From NCBI GenBank assembly GCA_031282405.1, contig JAITDU010000010.1:1-40073 (forward strand): a DNA stretch of 40,073 nt. The letters run 5' to 3'. Under the pieces are notes generated by a model, which saw only the letters and a program-made list of their open reading frames with translations, made no database searches and was not told the DNA's origin. The position numbers and the translations under genes are program-made. Of this stretch, positions 22,360-32,467 are shown in pieces. The stretch's first letter is position 1; every line of letters starts with the position of its first letter. Origin of the DNA: Coriobacteriales bacterium. GTDB taxonomy: Bacteria > Actinomycetota > Coriobacteriia > Coriobacteriales > UBA8131.

Positions 22360-23505
22360 CTATCCCTTCTGCACTTCCATGATTAAACAGGATTTTTGAT
22401 CAGAATGCGCAATCAACAACTCAACGAGAGCAACGCTGCCATCATAAACAGCGGTATCATTGACCATGGTGGCGCTGCTGTTATCCAGAAGTTTGACGGT
22501 GGCTTGAACCGTCTCCCGCGGTTCAGCGGTAGCGATTGTTTGTGTTAAAAAATCTAGCAGTTTATGCTCCAAAGTGGAACGCTCAGCAAAGACTTTTTCG
22601 GGTATGTTCTTGTCCACCAGCAGAGAAAACTTGAGTTGTTTGGCTGTTATCTGTAGTCTGAGCGGCTCAAAAACATCGCGCAGAAGCTCCACAAACTCAA
22701 AATTTGTCATTGGCGTCGAGGATGCAGAAACAAAAGAATCAGGTTCAGAAACGATACCAGGTTCAAAACCAGAATCAGGTTCAGAGATGGCACCGGTATC
22801 GGTGATCTTATCGAGAACATTATTAAGCTGTCGGGCCGTGGCTACGAGTTCTTTGCACATTCTAAGCGGTTTGGTTTTTATCCTGCGGTCTGTTTTAAGC
22901 AATTTGATTTGCTCGTTGAAGGACTCCAGAGGGTCTATCAACAGCCGGGTGATAATGAAATAAATCAGGATGCCCGCTATTGTGATTCCAATGATACCCA
23001 TAACGCCGGTAATGTACAGCGGAGTTGACAGATGTTCACTTAGCTCTGCCGCGGGTATGTAGTTTACAATCAATCCGCCTTCAAACGAGACTGAATGAGC
23101 ATAGATCCTCGTCTGCCCAAAGGTGGTTTCGAATGTTGAAGTCAGGCTGCTTTTTGCGCTGGTGAACCACGCTTGGTTGCTTACACTCTGGCCGATCATG
23201 ACCCGGGCGGAATCGGCAGTGACTGTACCGTCATCGCCGACCACGAACGTCCCACCACCGTCACCGACACCAACGTTGTCGACCAATGCCTGGTACTTTG
23301 GGTTGGATACATTTGAGGTGGACACATCCGGAGTACTGGCCTTGATCTGCCCTAATTCTGATTGGAGAATAGCCAAGTTGTCGTCCAGCTGCTTGTCGAT
23401 GAGCTGGTATGTGGACGCAGAGACATTGTTGGCTACAGCCAGTCCCAGCCCCACGAGAAGGAGCGCCAAAAGTGCAATGATGGGCAAGATAACGCGTGTG
23501 CGCAT
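22360..23505 (-). CDS. Cache-type membrane sensor with a kinase-like but catalytically empty C-terminus
   Basis: A 381-residue protein with two membrane helices (about 6-26 and 166-187) bracketing a Cache-like extracytoplasmic domain (GGTFVVGDDGTVTADS...IGQSVSNQAWF), followed by a HAMP-like segment and a cytoplasmic region. The last 120 residues follow the layout of a histidine-kinase ATPase domain (STLEHKLLDFLTQTIATAEP), yet lack the conserved His, Asn and Gly boxes, so autophosphorylation is unlikely. A repeated EPDSG/EPGIVSEPDS stretch (about 235-260) links the parts. GAGGA lies about 10 nt before ATG 23505. It may regulate the neighbouring hybrid kinases. Confidence 0.75.
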   Translation of the reverse strand: MRTRVILPIIALLALLLVGLGLAVANNVSASTYQLIDKQLDDNLAILQSELGQIKASTPDVSTSNVSNPKYQALVDNVGVGDGGGTFVVGDDGTVTADSARVMIGQSVSNQAWFTSAKSSLTSTFETTFGQTRIYAHSVSFEGGLIVNYIPAAELSEHLSTPLYITGVMGIIGITIAGILIYFIITRLLIDPLESFNEQIKLLKTDRRIKTKPLRMCKELVATARQLNNVLDKITDTGAISEPDSGFEPGIVSEPDSFVSASSTPMTNFEFVELLRDVFEPLRLQITAKQLKFSLLVDKNIPEKVFAERSTLEHKLLDFLTQTIATAEPRETVQATVKLLDNSSATMVNDTAVYDGSVALVELLIAHSDQKSCLIMEVQKG

Positions 23506-23526
23506 AGCCTGTTGTCCTCTTTTTAT

Positions 23527-23584
23527 CTATCGATTACTTACGGTCCGACTGTAGCTGCCTATCGACCCTTACGGTCCGACCGTA
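23527..23584 (-). promoter_or_regulatory. Two palindromic operator-like sites upstream of the Cache sensor
   Basis: TACGGTCCGACCGTA (23570-23584) is a perfect 15-bp inverted repeat around a central C. A second copy with one changed base lies at 23539-23553. The centres are 31 bp apart, about three helical turns, and each is preceded by CTATCGA. They lie 34-79 bp before ATG 23505, the position expected for an operator of the sensor-transglutaminase-pilus genes. Confidence 0.5.
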
Positions 23585-23657
23585 CCTTACCCGAATTGTT
23601 GCTGCCTGTTGTGTATCGAAGCTATTCTTAAGGCAGCGAACTCTTTACCGGCATCTT

Positions 23658-23683
23658 GCCGACACCTGAACAAAGGTGCCGGC
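23658..23683 (-). terminator. Hairpin after the large hybrid kinase gene
   Basis: A 10-bp stem with one G-T pair (23658-23667 with 23674-23683, 6-nt loop) lies 13 bp after the kinase stop on the minus strand. No T-run follows; it may terminate or attenuate transcription toward the Cache sensor. Confidence 0.4.
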
Positions 23684-23695
23684 TCAGCCGATACT

Positions 23696-26600
23696 TCAGT
23701 GTTTCTTCAAGTGCTTCTTTAGTTTTTCCAGCACTTCGGCAAAATTGAGAGGCTTGCCGATGTGATCGTTCATGCCCGCTTCCAGACATTGCTCAATATC
23801 TTCTTTAAAGACATTGGCCGTCATGGCCACGATTGGTATGGTTTTGGCATTCGGAGTATCCAGGGCACGTATCTGTCGCGTGGCCTCCAGGCCATCCATT
23901 TCGGGCATCTGGATATCCATAAGGATGAGACTGAAGCTTTCCGGGTCCTGCTTGAACAGATCCACAGCCTCAATACCGTTTTGAGCATTTACCACCAAAG
24001 CGTCGGTAGGCTCCAAAAGAGCCAGGGCAATCTCTCGGTTGACCTCGACATCCTCGGCAAATAATATCTTTTTGCCCGTGAACATGATATCGCCGTCATC
24101 CTCCTCGCAAGAGGCTTGCTTTTTGGCATCGACGATGGAGTTCTCAGCGCCGATGCATTGATTGATGCTGTCGGCAATCGAGGATGGGAACAGCGGTTTG
24201 GGCAGATAGAGGTCCACACCGGCCTTGCGGGCCTTGGTTTCGATAACGTTCCACTCAGTTGCCGAGATCATGATAACTACCGACTTGCTGCTGGTTATCT
24301 CGCGGATACGCCGCGACAGCTCAATGCCGTCGATCTCGGGCATCTTCCAGTCGATATAGTAGATATCATAAGGGCCATTATCTTTGACCAGACCCAGCGC
24401 TTCCAGGCCGCTGACGGCGGTGTCACATTTTATCCCCATACGGTCGGTAACATCTTTGAAGAATTCCAGAATATTCCTGTCGTCGTCTATTACCAGCACT
24501 CTGATGTTAGTGAGGTTGACGCCGGGGGTGAGCAAGGTTCCGCTACGTTCGGTAACGCCTTTTTGTGCTTGGACCGTAAACGCGAATGTCGAACCCTCTC
24601 CTACGGTGGAATCCACCCAGATGGTGCCGCCCATCATATTGACGATCTTCTTAGAAATAGCCAAACCCAGGCCCGTGCCGCCAAAGCGCCGCGAAGTCTC
24701 GTTACTGGCCTGCTCAAACTCATTGAAGATACGCTCTTGTTGATCGGGAGAAATACCGATGCCAGAATCGGTCACAGAAATCTTGAGGGTCACGATATCG
24801 CTATCATCGGACATCAACTTGCAGTCAATGCGTACCAAGCCGCCCTCGGCCGTAAACTTATTGGCGTTGGACAAAAGGTTTGTGATGACCTGGCTCAGGC
24901 GCTGCTCGTCCAAAATTATGGTTTGGGGAATCTGTGGGTCGATAAAGACCACGAGTTCCTGTTTCTTCTCCTCAATACGATAGTCGTTAATCTTGATAAC
25001 ATGCTGCAACATCTTCTCAAAATCAAACTCAACAGAGGATAGCTCCAGTTTGTTGGCCTCTATCTTGGAAATGTCCAACACATCGTTGATGACGCCCAAA
25101 AGGTGGTTGGAGGCATTGGTTATCTTGTCAAAACAGTAATCTTTTTTGGAAATGTCGCCGCTGTTCAGGCCGATGGAAGACATGCCGATAATCGCGTTCA
25201 TCGGCGTACGCATCTCATGGCTCATATTAGAGAGGAAAGCGGTCTTGGCTACCGAGGCCTGCTCGGCTTTTTCGCGGGCTATTTGTATCTCGGTAACGTC
25301 CTGTGTAAGAATATAATAACCGCTGATATTGCCCTCGCTGTCGTAGAGTTTTGTGGCCACGCCCTTAAGATAGCGGCCCGAGGGCTCATGATAGTAGACC
25401 GCAGTTTCTATGCCTTCTTCCATGGCTTTGACGGGGTCGTATTTGCTATCTTGCGGATAGATACTGTAAACCTTGTAATCCTCTCCTACGATAGAGGCCA
25501 GCTCGTTAGTGGAGTATTCCAGTGCTTTTTTATTGGAGTAGACAATCCGCAGATTTTTATCAGTAATGACCAAAGGCGATGTTATCGACTCGTTTACGGC
25601 ATCGGCCATGTCATCGAAGGAGTTAGCTAATTCGCCCAACTCGTCTTTGAGGTCAGAATTGAAGCGGAATTGTCTGCGTCCGTTCTTAAACAGGCCAATA
25701 CCGTCAACGAGTACCTGGATACGGTTTGTTAGATAATCTGCGAGCCAAACCGCTACAACGATAACCAGAATAATCAGAATGAGTGTGGTTATCAGCAGTT
25801 GCCACAACGAGTTGAGCAATCCGTCTTGGGTGATTTGCTGCAGACGGGTGTTAGTCTCGTTGACGGGCTCCTGGAAGCTTTCCAGACCCGCACCGATGGT
25901 CATCATGGCAAAGCCGCGCAGGGAATAGTCATTTTCGGCCGAGGGTGCGTACTGACCGGTATAGTAGGGGATGGCTGCGGCAGTGGTGAGCTTATACAGG
26001 CCGCTCCAGAGGATGTAAAAAGAACCTGAGCCGCCGTCTCTGGTCTCATCCATCCATCCGGTGCATTGTGGCGCGTTGTTGAGGTAGCGGCCATCTAAAC
26101 CCACATAGCCGTTGGCGGTGAGCGTGGCGGCCGGCTTTTTTGAGCGAGACTGGTTGTCAAAAACTGCTACATTTTTTAGCAAATCTTTGACTTCGGAGAA
26201 TTCGGCGTCTTGGATCTGAGGGTCATTGACCAACGTAGCCCAATTGGCTTTAAGATCCTCCAGATTGCTGCCGCCCGCGCGACTGAGCAGATCTTCGTAG
26301 ATTGAGCTTTCCAGCCAGGGTATCTCCTCTAAGCCCGACTCAGGGTTATAGCCAACTATCGAATGATGACGGGGGTGCACGATGGAACGGCACTGATAGT
26401 CCCAGATAAAGGCGTAGTTTCCCTCAAAGGCATTGGGCAGTTCGGTATAGCGTTCATTTGTGGGCATGATGTGGTCGGCCAGACCCATGATGAATTCCTG
26501 ATTGAGGGCAAAGCTCACATAGCCATTCTTGTTGCCCGACGCATCCACAGTGGGCGTGACCCACCTGACGATACCTTCGAAGCGCTGACCGTTGGGGTTT

Positions 26601-27700
26601 TCCTCACCGGCGTAGGCCACCTGAGAAGGCATAAAGGTCTTCTTGCCCAGGGCCGTCTTGAGCGCATTGACTCGGGCCAGCAGCTCCTCAGAGGTAATAC
26701 CCTCAGCGGCCCGGTCTATCAAAGGCAGAGTTTGGTTGATTACCTCCTGCATCAAGGCGTTCTCATCGGTTTGGTCGGCGGTCATGGCAGGTATGTCATT
26801 ACTTACGACGCTACTCAATTTGTCAGCCAGTTTTATTGTGTCGTTGGTTTGAGGGCTGATGGCCTTGAGTGCGGTTATCTCGCCATTGATAGCACCTATA
26901 AGAATCTGCTTGGGTGTGTACATGCCTATATAGGACGTGGGCACATAAGCGCCAATTACATCCGAGACATAGATGTCGCCAGGAGCCAATTCGCTCAGTT
27001 CGGTTCCGTAGGTCTCGGCCTTGACATAGGTGTTTTCGCGCTGGGTAATATCTTTGAGTGACGGGTCCAGCGGGTAGCGTACCTTTGTTGTATCGGTAGC
27101 GGTGACCTTGATCTTTTCTTGGCCATCCAAGCCAATGTAGGTGATCTCATCATACATTGGCACACTCTTATAGGTGATACTATCGGGCGGTCGATGATTG
27201 AACGTCGCGCCGGTGACCACGTCGTTATTCTCAGAATTTGTGGAGACATCTTCAGTGGGATTGGTAGCGGGCAGGTCGGTGCGCTCCCAGGACATACCGT
27301 CTGAAGATAGCCCCCAGGTTCCCTGCTCAACCAATCGCCCGGTAAACGTGCTGATGAAGTCTTGGTAATTATCCTGACTGGGCTGTACGGTGGCCAGATA
27401 ACGAATGTCGGCATCGCGCTGATAAAGGTAGTCGGCAACTTCTTGAGCCGCGTCGGTGGTGATACGTTCGATACTCTCGATAGCGCTACTGTTCAAAGCG
27501 ATTGAAGAGTCCTCAATAGCCCGCTCGCTCAAAGCGTTGCCAAAAGAGGTTATCTGCCACCAGGCCAGGGCAGCCAGGATTATCAGTGGCAACACCTTAA
27601 CGACAACAAAGATAGACACGAGCTTTGCTCGCAAACCCATGCCTAAACGATTGGTGAGGTTATCGAACCAAGCGTAAGTCCCTTGTCTTTTCTTTGCCAT
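23696..27700 (-). CDS. Membrane hybrid sensor histidine kinase with two receiver domains
   Basis: A 1334-residue two-component sensor. Membrane helices at about 29-50 and 635-660 enclose a very large outside region (about 580 residues, Cache-like, motif [16 protein letters not shown]). A HAMP and a PAS domain follow, then HisKA with [13 protein letters not shown] (phosphoacceptor His near 825), the ATPase domain with N-box [10 protein letters not shown] and G boxes DSGIGIS / [10 protein letters not shown], receiver 1 ([11 protein letters not shown], about 1115) and receiver 2 ([11 protein letters not shown], about 1260). No Hpt domain or DNA-binding output is attached. ATG 27700, two bases after the preceding stop and behind GGAAAG, is preferred to a longer start at 27739. 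Confidence 0.92.
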   Translation of the reverse strand: MAKKRQGTYAWFDNLTNRLGMGLRAKLVSIFVVVKVLPLIILAALAWWQITSFGNALSERAIEDSSIALNSSAIESIERITTDAAQEVADYLYQRDADIRYLATVQPSQDNYQDFISTFTGRLVEQGTWGLSSDGMSWERTDLPATNPTEDVSTNSENNDVVTGATFNHRPPDSITYKSVPMYDEITYIGLDGQEKIKVTATDTTKVRYPLDPSLKDITQRENTYVKAETYGTELSELAPGDIYVSDVIGAYVPTSYIGMYTPKQILIGAINGEITALKAISPQTNDTIKLADKLSSVVSNDIPAMTADQTDENALMQEVINQTLPLIDRAAEGITSEELLARVNALKTALGKKTFMPSQVAYAGEENPNGQRFEGIVRWVTPTVDASGNKNGYVSFALNQEFIMGLADHIMPTNERYTELPNAFEGNYAFIWDYQCRSIVHPRHHSIVGYNPESGLEEIPWLESSIYEDLLSRAGGSNLEDLKANWATLVNDPQIQDAEFSEVKDLLKNVAVFDNQSRSKKPAATLTANGYVGLDGRYLNNAPQCTGWMDETRDGGSGSFYILWSGLYKLTTAAAIPYYTGQYAPSAENDYSLRGFAMMTIGAGLESFQEPVNETNTRLQQITQDGLLNSLWQLLITTLILIILVIVVAVWLADYLTNRIQVLVDGIGLFKNGRRQFRFNSDLKDELGELANSFDDMADAVNESITSPLVITDKNLRIVYSNKKALEYSTNELASIVGEDYKVYSIYPQDSKYDPVKAMEEGIETAVYYHEPSGRYLKGVATKLYDSEGNISGYYILTQDVTEIQIAREKAEQASVAKTAFLSNMSHEMRTPMNAIIGMSSIGLNSGDISKKDYCFDKITNASNHLLGVINDVLDISKIEANKLELSSVEFDFEKMLQHVIKINDYRIEEKKQELVVFIDPQIPQTIILDEQRLSQVITNLLSNANKFTAEGGLVRIDCKLMSDDSDIVTLKISVTDSGIGISPDQQERIFNEFEQASNETSRRFGGTGLGLAISKKIVNMMGGTIWVDSTVGEGSTFAFTVQAQKGVTERSGTLLTPGVNLTNIRVLVIDDDRNILEFFKDVTDRMGIKCDTAVSGLEALGLVKDNGPYDIYYIDWKMPEIDGIELSRRIREITSSKSVVIMISATEWNVIETKARKAGVDLYLPKPLFPSSIADSINQCIGAENSIVDAKKQASCEEDDGDIMFTGKKILFAEDVEVNREIALALLEPTDALVVNAQNGIEAVDLFKQDPESFSLILMDIQMPEMDGLEATRQIRALDTPNAKTIPIVAMTANVFKEDIEQCLEAGMNDHIGKPLNFAEVLEKLKKHLKKH

Positions 27701-27702
27701 AG

Positions 27703-29478
27703 CTAGCTTTCCGTTTCTATCACCGTTTTGGGCAACCATTCATAAAGGATGTGCTGTAGAGTATTGAGATCAATGGGCTTAGGCAAAAAATCGTTAAAGC
27801 CGTTTTCTAAAAACATCTCTTTCATGCCAAAGACAACATTGGCAGTAAGAGCTATGATGGGGGTGTGGTAGTTGAGGTTCGATGCGTTTCTGATAAGCCT
27901 CGTGGTGTCAACTCCATCCAGACCGGGCATCATGTGGTCCATGAAAACCAAATCATAAAGCTTGTTGTTGGTGAGTTCCAGTGCCTCATCGCCGCTCAAC
28001 GCCCGATCGGGCACAATTTCCATCGTGGAGAGCATCGCCTCGGCCACTGCCAGGTTGATGTCGATATCATCCACGACCAACACCTTGGCCTTAGGTGCTA
28101 CGAAAGAGGGGATATCATCGTCGATAACGGCAGGGGTGACGGCTTCAGTCGCGACCAGAGGTATGGTGGCGGTAAAGGTCGAGCCCTGTTTATAAACGCT
28201 TTTGACCGTAAGGGTGCCGCCCATCAATTCGCATAGCTTTTTGGTAATGGCAAGGCCAAGACCCGTGCCAACCACCGAACGATTTTTGCGTACATCAAGT
28301 TGCTCAAAAGGTCTGAAGAGTCGGGCCACGTCGGCCTTGCGGATACCTACACCGGTATCGTTGATGACAAACTGTACCCAGATCCGATTGCTCACTTGGT
28401 TAGAATCGGTAGAGTCGGCCGGGGGATCCAGCTCGGTTGGCCGGTTCACCTGGCTCACCGAAAGACTGACACCGCCATTTGCAGTGTATTTAACCGCGTT
28501 TGACAGCAGGTTGGTCAGCACTTGGCGGAGCCGCAGTTCGTCACCAAAGACCACGAGCGGCACGTTTGTATCCAGCGTATAATCCATGGACAGGTCCTTA
28601 GAGGCGCACATGATCCGAAATATGGCATTGAGATTATCCAGCAGACTCTCCAGGTCATAGTCTGTCTCTACCAATTCCAGTTTACCCGCCTCGATTTTAG
28701 AGAAGTCTAAAATATCGTTGATAATTGAGAGCAGAGATCTGGATGACTGGGTGATGTCTTTGAGATATTTGAGTTGGATATCGGACAGCTCAGTGTGCGA
28801 CAGCATCTCGGACATGCCGATGATTGCGTTCATTGGCGTGCGGATCTCATGGCTCATTGTGGCCAAGAAATCGGACTTTGCGGCGTTTGCGGCTTCGGCA
28901 CGTTGCTTCTCGACGACGATGTCGGTCAGATCCACAAGCACAAACAACATGCCGGTCATATCGTTTTCGTCTGGATAGTTGGGGTCATCAACCGCGCTTA
29001 TCTCCAAAGAATAGATGCGTTGCTGTAAGGTCTGAGAAAAGTCGATACTCAGTTCCAGGTTAATGGTGCCTTGATTTTTGCGAACCTCGGTGAGCGCTGC
29101 GGCAAACTGTTCGTAGTTCTTGTCGTCCAGGTAATCGTTGAACATAACAAGGACATTTTGTTTGCGCAGATAATCGGCATTTGGAACTCCTGTGGCTTTA
29201 ACGAAAGCCTCGGTGGTTAGGATTATCTCGCCTTTGGCATTGGCCAAAAAGATGATACTGGGACAGTTCTTGAGCAGAATATCCACATAGATACGCTGTT
29301 TGGCATTGGACTCGGCCAGCGTCTTGGCCAAGGTATCTTTGGCATCGTAGCTGATGGTGACTTTGTCCAGAAAGGATTTATTCATACGAAGCTCGCGCTC
29401 GAGCTTAGCCACCTGGCGTTGTAGTTGAACCACTTCGTCGGCAGTCGGGCTGTCACTATTTTTCTTGAGTTGCGTCAA
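27703..29478 (-). CDS. Cytoplasmic hybrid histidine kinase with PAS and receiver domains
   Basis: A 591-residue protein with no membrane segment. An N-terminal coiled coil (about 12-45) leads to a PAS domain (about 55-175), HisKA with [13 protein letters not shown] (His near 208), ATPase domain ([25 protein letters not shown]) and one receiver with [11 protein letters not shown] (Asp near 513) and the conserved Lys in LPKP. Start TTG 29478 is the only good option; GGAG lies about 11 nt upstream. The membrane kinase starts 2 bp after its stop, so the two are coupled and may exchange phosphate. The FIST gene upstream could supply its input. Confidence 0.9.
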   Translation of the reverse strand: MTQLKKNSDSPTADEVVQLQRQVAKLERELRMNKSFLDKVTISYDAKDTLAKTLAESNAKQRIYVDILLKNCPSIIFLANAKGEIILTTEAFVKATGVPNADYLRKQNVLVMFNDYLDDKNYEQFAAALTEVRKNQGTINLELSIDFSQTLQQRIYSLEISAVDDPNYPDENDMTGMLFVLVDLTDIVVEKQRAEAANAAKSDFLATMSHEIRTPMNAIIGMSEMLSHTELSDIQLKYLKDITQSSRSLLSIINDILDFSKIEAGKLELVETDYDLESLLDNLNAIFRIMCASKDLSMDYTLDTNVPLVVFGDELRLRQVLTNLLSNAVKYTANGGVSLSVSQVNRPTELDPPADSTDSNQVSNRIWVQFVINDTGVGIRKADVARLFRPFEQLDVRKNRSVVGTGLGLAITKKLCELMGGTLTVKSVYKQGSTFTATIPLVATEAVTPAVIDDDIPSFVAPKAKVLVVDDIDINLAVAEAMLSTMEIVPDRALSGDEALELTNNKLYDLVFMDHMMPGLDGVDTTRLIRNASNLNYHTPIIALTANVVFGMKEMFLENGFNDFLPKPIDLNTLQHILYEWLPKTVIETES

Positions 29479-29601
29479 GAGTTAAGTCTCCGCCTTTCTG
29501 AGGTTTTTGTTCCCTGGAGGTTACTGTCTTTTTGAAGAACCCCCCTTGTTCCCTGAATGCCAGCCGATTGGCCAGCCAGGCTTCCTGGCGCAAACACCAG
29601 G

Positions 29602-30804
29602 CTAAATAGTGCAGATAATAAGGGCATTATTGTGAAAGCGATTGGTCGAAACATCATCTTTGATGTTTGTGGGGCAATACTCACCACCGGAATACGCCAT
29701 CACAAACGGTACTCTTGAGCCAATCTGCTCTTGCGTCTGCTCCAGTTCCAGCAAGAACTCCGCTCCGAGTGCCATGGAACGAGCGATACAGGAATAAGCC
29801 AGCATCAAAGAGTGCTTTGGTTTATCGTCAAGTTGGGCCAGCGCATCGTCAACGGCCAGATGCGTGGTCTCCAAAGCGTCCTCTTTGTCAAAGGCGCCGA
29901 CCGAAAGCTCAAGCCCTTCTGGTGCTGAGCCGTTAAGAATGACTTTGCCGTCGGGCAAAAGAGCTATGAACACGCGCGAGATCGGCGGCGTGCCATCGCC
30001 ATAGTCAAGCAAAAACGGCATTGAGGACATCGCATAGCCATTCTCGGCAGCCTGCGCCAGACCCAAGTCAGCCAAATATTCGGCAATGGGGCGTTCGTTG
30101 ACTGCCGCTAAAAACGAACCGGAACTTTCGGTTATCAGCACGGGGTCGCCGACAATCTTGTTGGGCGAGATATTAGCGGAATAAAAACGCGGCTCCACTC
30201 CCCAGATAAGGGTTAGCGCCATGCGGTCGTTGTAGTGCTTACCATTGTATATCGAGAAGCAATAACGAAAATCCTCGGTGTCGTCAACGGCCAAAGTGCC
30301 AAACACCGGAGCGTTCTGGCTGACCTGATTGAGTTTTTGCAGATAGTCATCGCCGCTGTTTTGCGGTATGAAGGGGCCATGGATTAAGATGAGGTCGGGC
30401 TTTTCATTCGTGCCGGCCACATTGGTTGCCTGGTGATACGTAGCCTCGACCTCAGACACCGGTTCTTGACTGAGCGACTCAGAAAGCGCGGTAGAAAATT
30501 TGACCTCATCACTCGTGAGGACCGTGATTATCAGTTCAAAACTCCCCAGTGTTCCCTGGCTGGCCTGCGCCGAAGTGATCGTGCCGACGATAGTGAACGG
30601 AAGAGCATCGCAAATAGCCGCGAGCACACCCGAGAGTGCGAACTCATAATGACAGACCACAATACCCAAAGAATGCGCTTTCAGGCTATCGAGCGGGATT
30701 TGCTCAACTATCTCGCTTACGGCCTGCTCGCTGTCGTCCACTTCGGATGTCGAGACAATATAAGTGTCGAACGTGCTCGAAGTACTGCTTGAAGTGCTAC
30801 TCAC
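29602..30804 (-). CDS. FIST domain signalling protein
   Basis: A 400-residue soluble protein with FIST_N (about 45-225) and FIST_C (about 240-390) domains, thought to sense small ligands such as amino acids and usually found next to kinases or chemoreceptors. Typical signs are LGIVVCHYEF, the glycine-rich PVFGTLAVDD and, at the C-terminus, AYSCIARSMALG and AYSGGEYCPT...FHNNALIIC. The Ser/Thr-rich head (MSSTSSSTSS) is unusual. GTG 30804 has a strong GGAGG 6 nt upstream. It is the first gene of the signalling block, with a 123-bp gap to the cytoplasmic kinase. Confidence 0.88.
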   Translation of the reverse strand: MSSTSSSTSSTFDTYIVSTSEVDDSEQAVSEIVEQIPLDSLKAHSLGIVVCHYEFALSGVLAAICDALPFTIVGTITSAQASQGTLGSFELIITVLTSDEVKFSTALSESLSQEPVSEVEATYHQATNVAGTNEKPDLILIHGPFIPQNSGDDYLQKLNQVSQNAPVFGTLAVDDTEDFRYCFSIYNGKHYNDRMALTLIWGVEPRFYSANISPNKIVGDPVLITESSGSFLAAVNERPIAEYLADLGLAQAAENGYAMSSMPFLLDYGDGTPPISRVFIALLPDGKVILNGSAPEGLELSVGAFDKEDALETTHLAVDDALAQLDDKPKHSLMLAYSCIARSMALGAEFLLELEQTQEQIGSRVPFVMAYSGGEYCPTNIKDDVSTNRFHNNALIICTI

Positions 30805-30983
30805 GGTGCGCCTCCAGATTACATCGTTTGATTGTTAAGCTAACCCATAAGTTTACCACAACAGGATTGGCATGGCGCACATCAGTAATTGGCGTGATGC
30901 GGTACGGTGATGCGGCGCGTCGTATACCGTTCGAACTGTTTGAACCCGGGTGCAAAAGCGATTGCATCGAAGGTAGGCCAGGG

Positions 30984-32447
30984 TTATACCATATCGTCTT
31001 GACCCGGAGCCCGGACGGCCCCCAGCAGTTCATCACGTTGTTGGAGCAGTGTCGCCTCAAGACCGACCGGATAGCTGTGCGGATTGAGCAGTCGTTTAAT
31101 CGAGGGGCTTAAACGCTCCAGATTTCTCAGTGTATTCTCGCGGGCCTTAAGGGCAGCAGGTGGCGGGCTTATCACCCGGCCTGCGCGTGCCAATGGTTGC
31201 AACACCTCGTCATGTTCAAGACCTCCGAGGTCTTTTTGACGTAGCGGATTGAATGGATCGGTGATAAGGTCTGTGTGGGGCGGGTTTTGCAGGTCGAATA
31301 TCATGTCGCCCGCCATGAGGCCGTCTGTGTCAAAGTAGCGGCGGATAGCCAAAAGACCCGGTAGTGTTGACTTTTGGATCTGGTCCGATACCTTGATGAC
31401 CGGCCGGAAATCAGGCTGGCCAGGTTCTCGAATGGCCGAGAGCTTATACACGCCACCCAGTGCCGGCTGGTTATAGGCGCAGGCCAGACGAGTTCCCACA
31501 CCCCAGGCGTCAATGCGAGAGGTCTGTTCGGTCAAAAGCGAGGTGATGGTATTCTCATCAAGGTCGTTGGAAGCCACCACCTGCACATATTCCAGACCAG
31601 CGGCATCCAGCATTTCGCGGGCCTTGAGGGACAACCAGGCCAGATCGCCGGAGTCGATGCGCACAGAACCCAACTGCTGGCCGCGCTGCTGCATCTCGTG
31701 ACCTACGATGATGGCATTTTTGATGCCACCGATGGTGTCATAGGTATCGACAAGGAGCGTCGGCCTCTGAGGAAAGACCTCGACAAATCTCCTAAAGGCT
31801 TCAAGCTCGCTGGCGGCAGCCATGACCCAGGCGTGAGAGTGGGTGCCGCTCACCGGCAGGTCGTAGAGTTTGGCTGCCAGGATGTTAGACGTCGAAGCGC
31901 AGCCGCCGACTATCGCTGCTCTGGATGCCGAGACAGCGCCGTCAAGACCCTGTGCGCGGCGCGCGCCAAACTCAGCTACCGGGCCGGAGGCGGCCATGCA
32001 GATACGAGCGGCCTTCGTGGCTATCAGGGTCTCAAAATTAAGCGCGTTGAGCAGGGCGGTCTCTAACAGCAGGCACTGGCAAAACGGCCCGGTCACTCTG
32101 AGGATGGGCTCGTGCGCAAAGACGGCTGTACCCTCAGAAACACAGTCGATATCCACGCTGAGTGTGATATCTGCCAGAGCTTGCAAGAATTCTGGCGAGA
32201 AAAGCTTGCCGTCAGAGGTGGCCGGGAGCGTTGCCAGATAATCGATGTCGTCTTGTTCAATCTTGAAGTCGGCAACTATCTCTGCTACTCGGGCAGCACC
32301 GCAGGCGATAGCATAGCCACCATTAAAGGGGTTGTCTCTAAAATGCAGATAGAAGCTGGCTTCGAGCTTGTCCTGTCCATGCGTCCAGGCCGCCTGAGCC
32401 ATTGTGAGTTCGTAGAGATCGGTAAACAGCGCTGGATTATTTCGCAT
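30984..32447 (-). CDS. pncB: Nicotinate phosphoribosyltransferase
   Basis: First enzyme of the Preiss-Handler NAD salvage route: nicotinate + PRPP (+ATP) to nicotinate mononucleotide. It starts with the family pattern NPALFTDLYELTMA and shows SGTHSHAWVMA, VDTYDTIGG and RIDSGDLAWLS, the substrate and phosphate-binding loops. The length, near 487, is normal. ATG 32447 is used; a GTG at 32471 overlaps the ricT stop as GTGA and would add eight residues. Neither has a strong ribosome site, so coupled translation from ricT is likely. Confidence 0.92.
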   Translation of the reverse strand: MRNNPALFTDLYELTMAQAAWTHGQDKLEASFYLHFRDNPFNGGYAIACGAARVAEIVADFKIEQDDIDYLATLPATSDGKLFSPEFLQALADITLSVDIDCVSEGTAVFAHEPILRVTGPFCQCLLLETALLNALNFETLIATKAARICMAASGPVAEFGARRAQGLDGAVSASRAAIVGGCASTSNILAAKLYDLPVSGTHSHAWVMAAASELEAFRRFVEVFPQRPTLLVDTYDTIGGIKNAIIVGHEMQQRGQQLGSVRIDSGDLAWLSLKAREMLDAAGLEYVQVVASNDLDENTITSLLTEQTSRIDAWGVGTRLACAYNQPALGGVYKLSAIREPGQPDFRPVIKVSDQIQKSTLPGLLAIRRYFDTDGLMAGDMIFDLQNPPHTDLITDPFNPLRQKDLGGLEHDEVLQPLARAGRVISPPPAALKARENTLRNLERLSPSIKRLLNPHSYPVGLEATLLQQRDELLGAVRAPGQDDMV

Positions 32448-32467
32448 GGTATCGTGCGATCCGGTTC

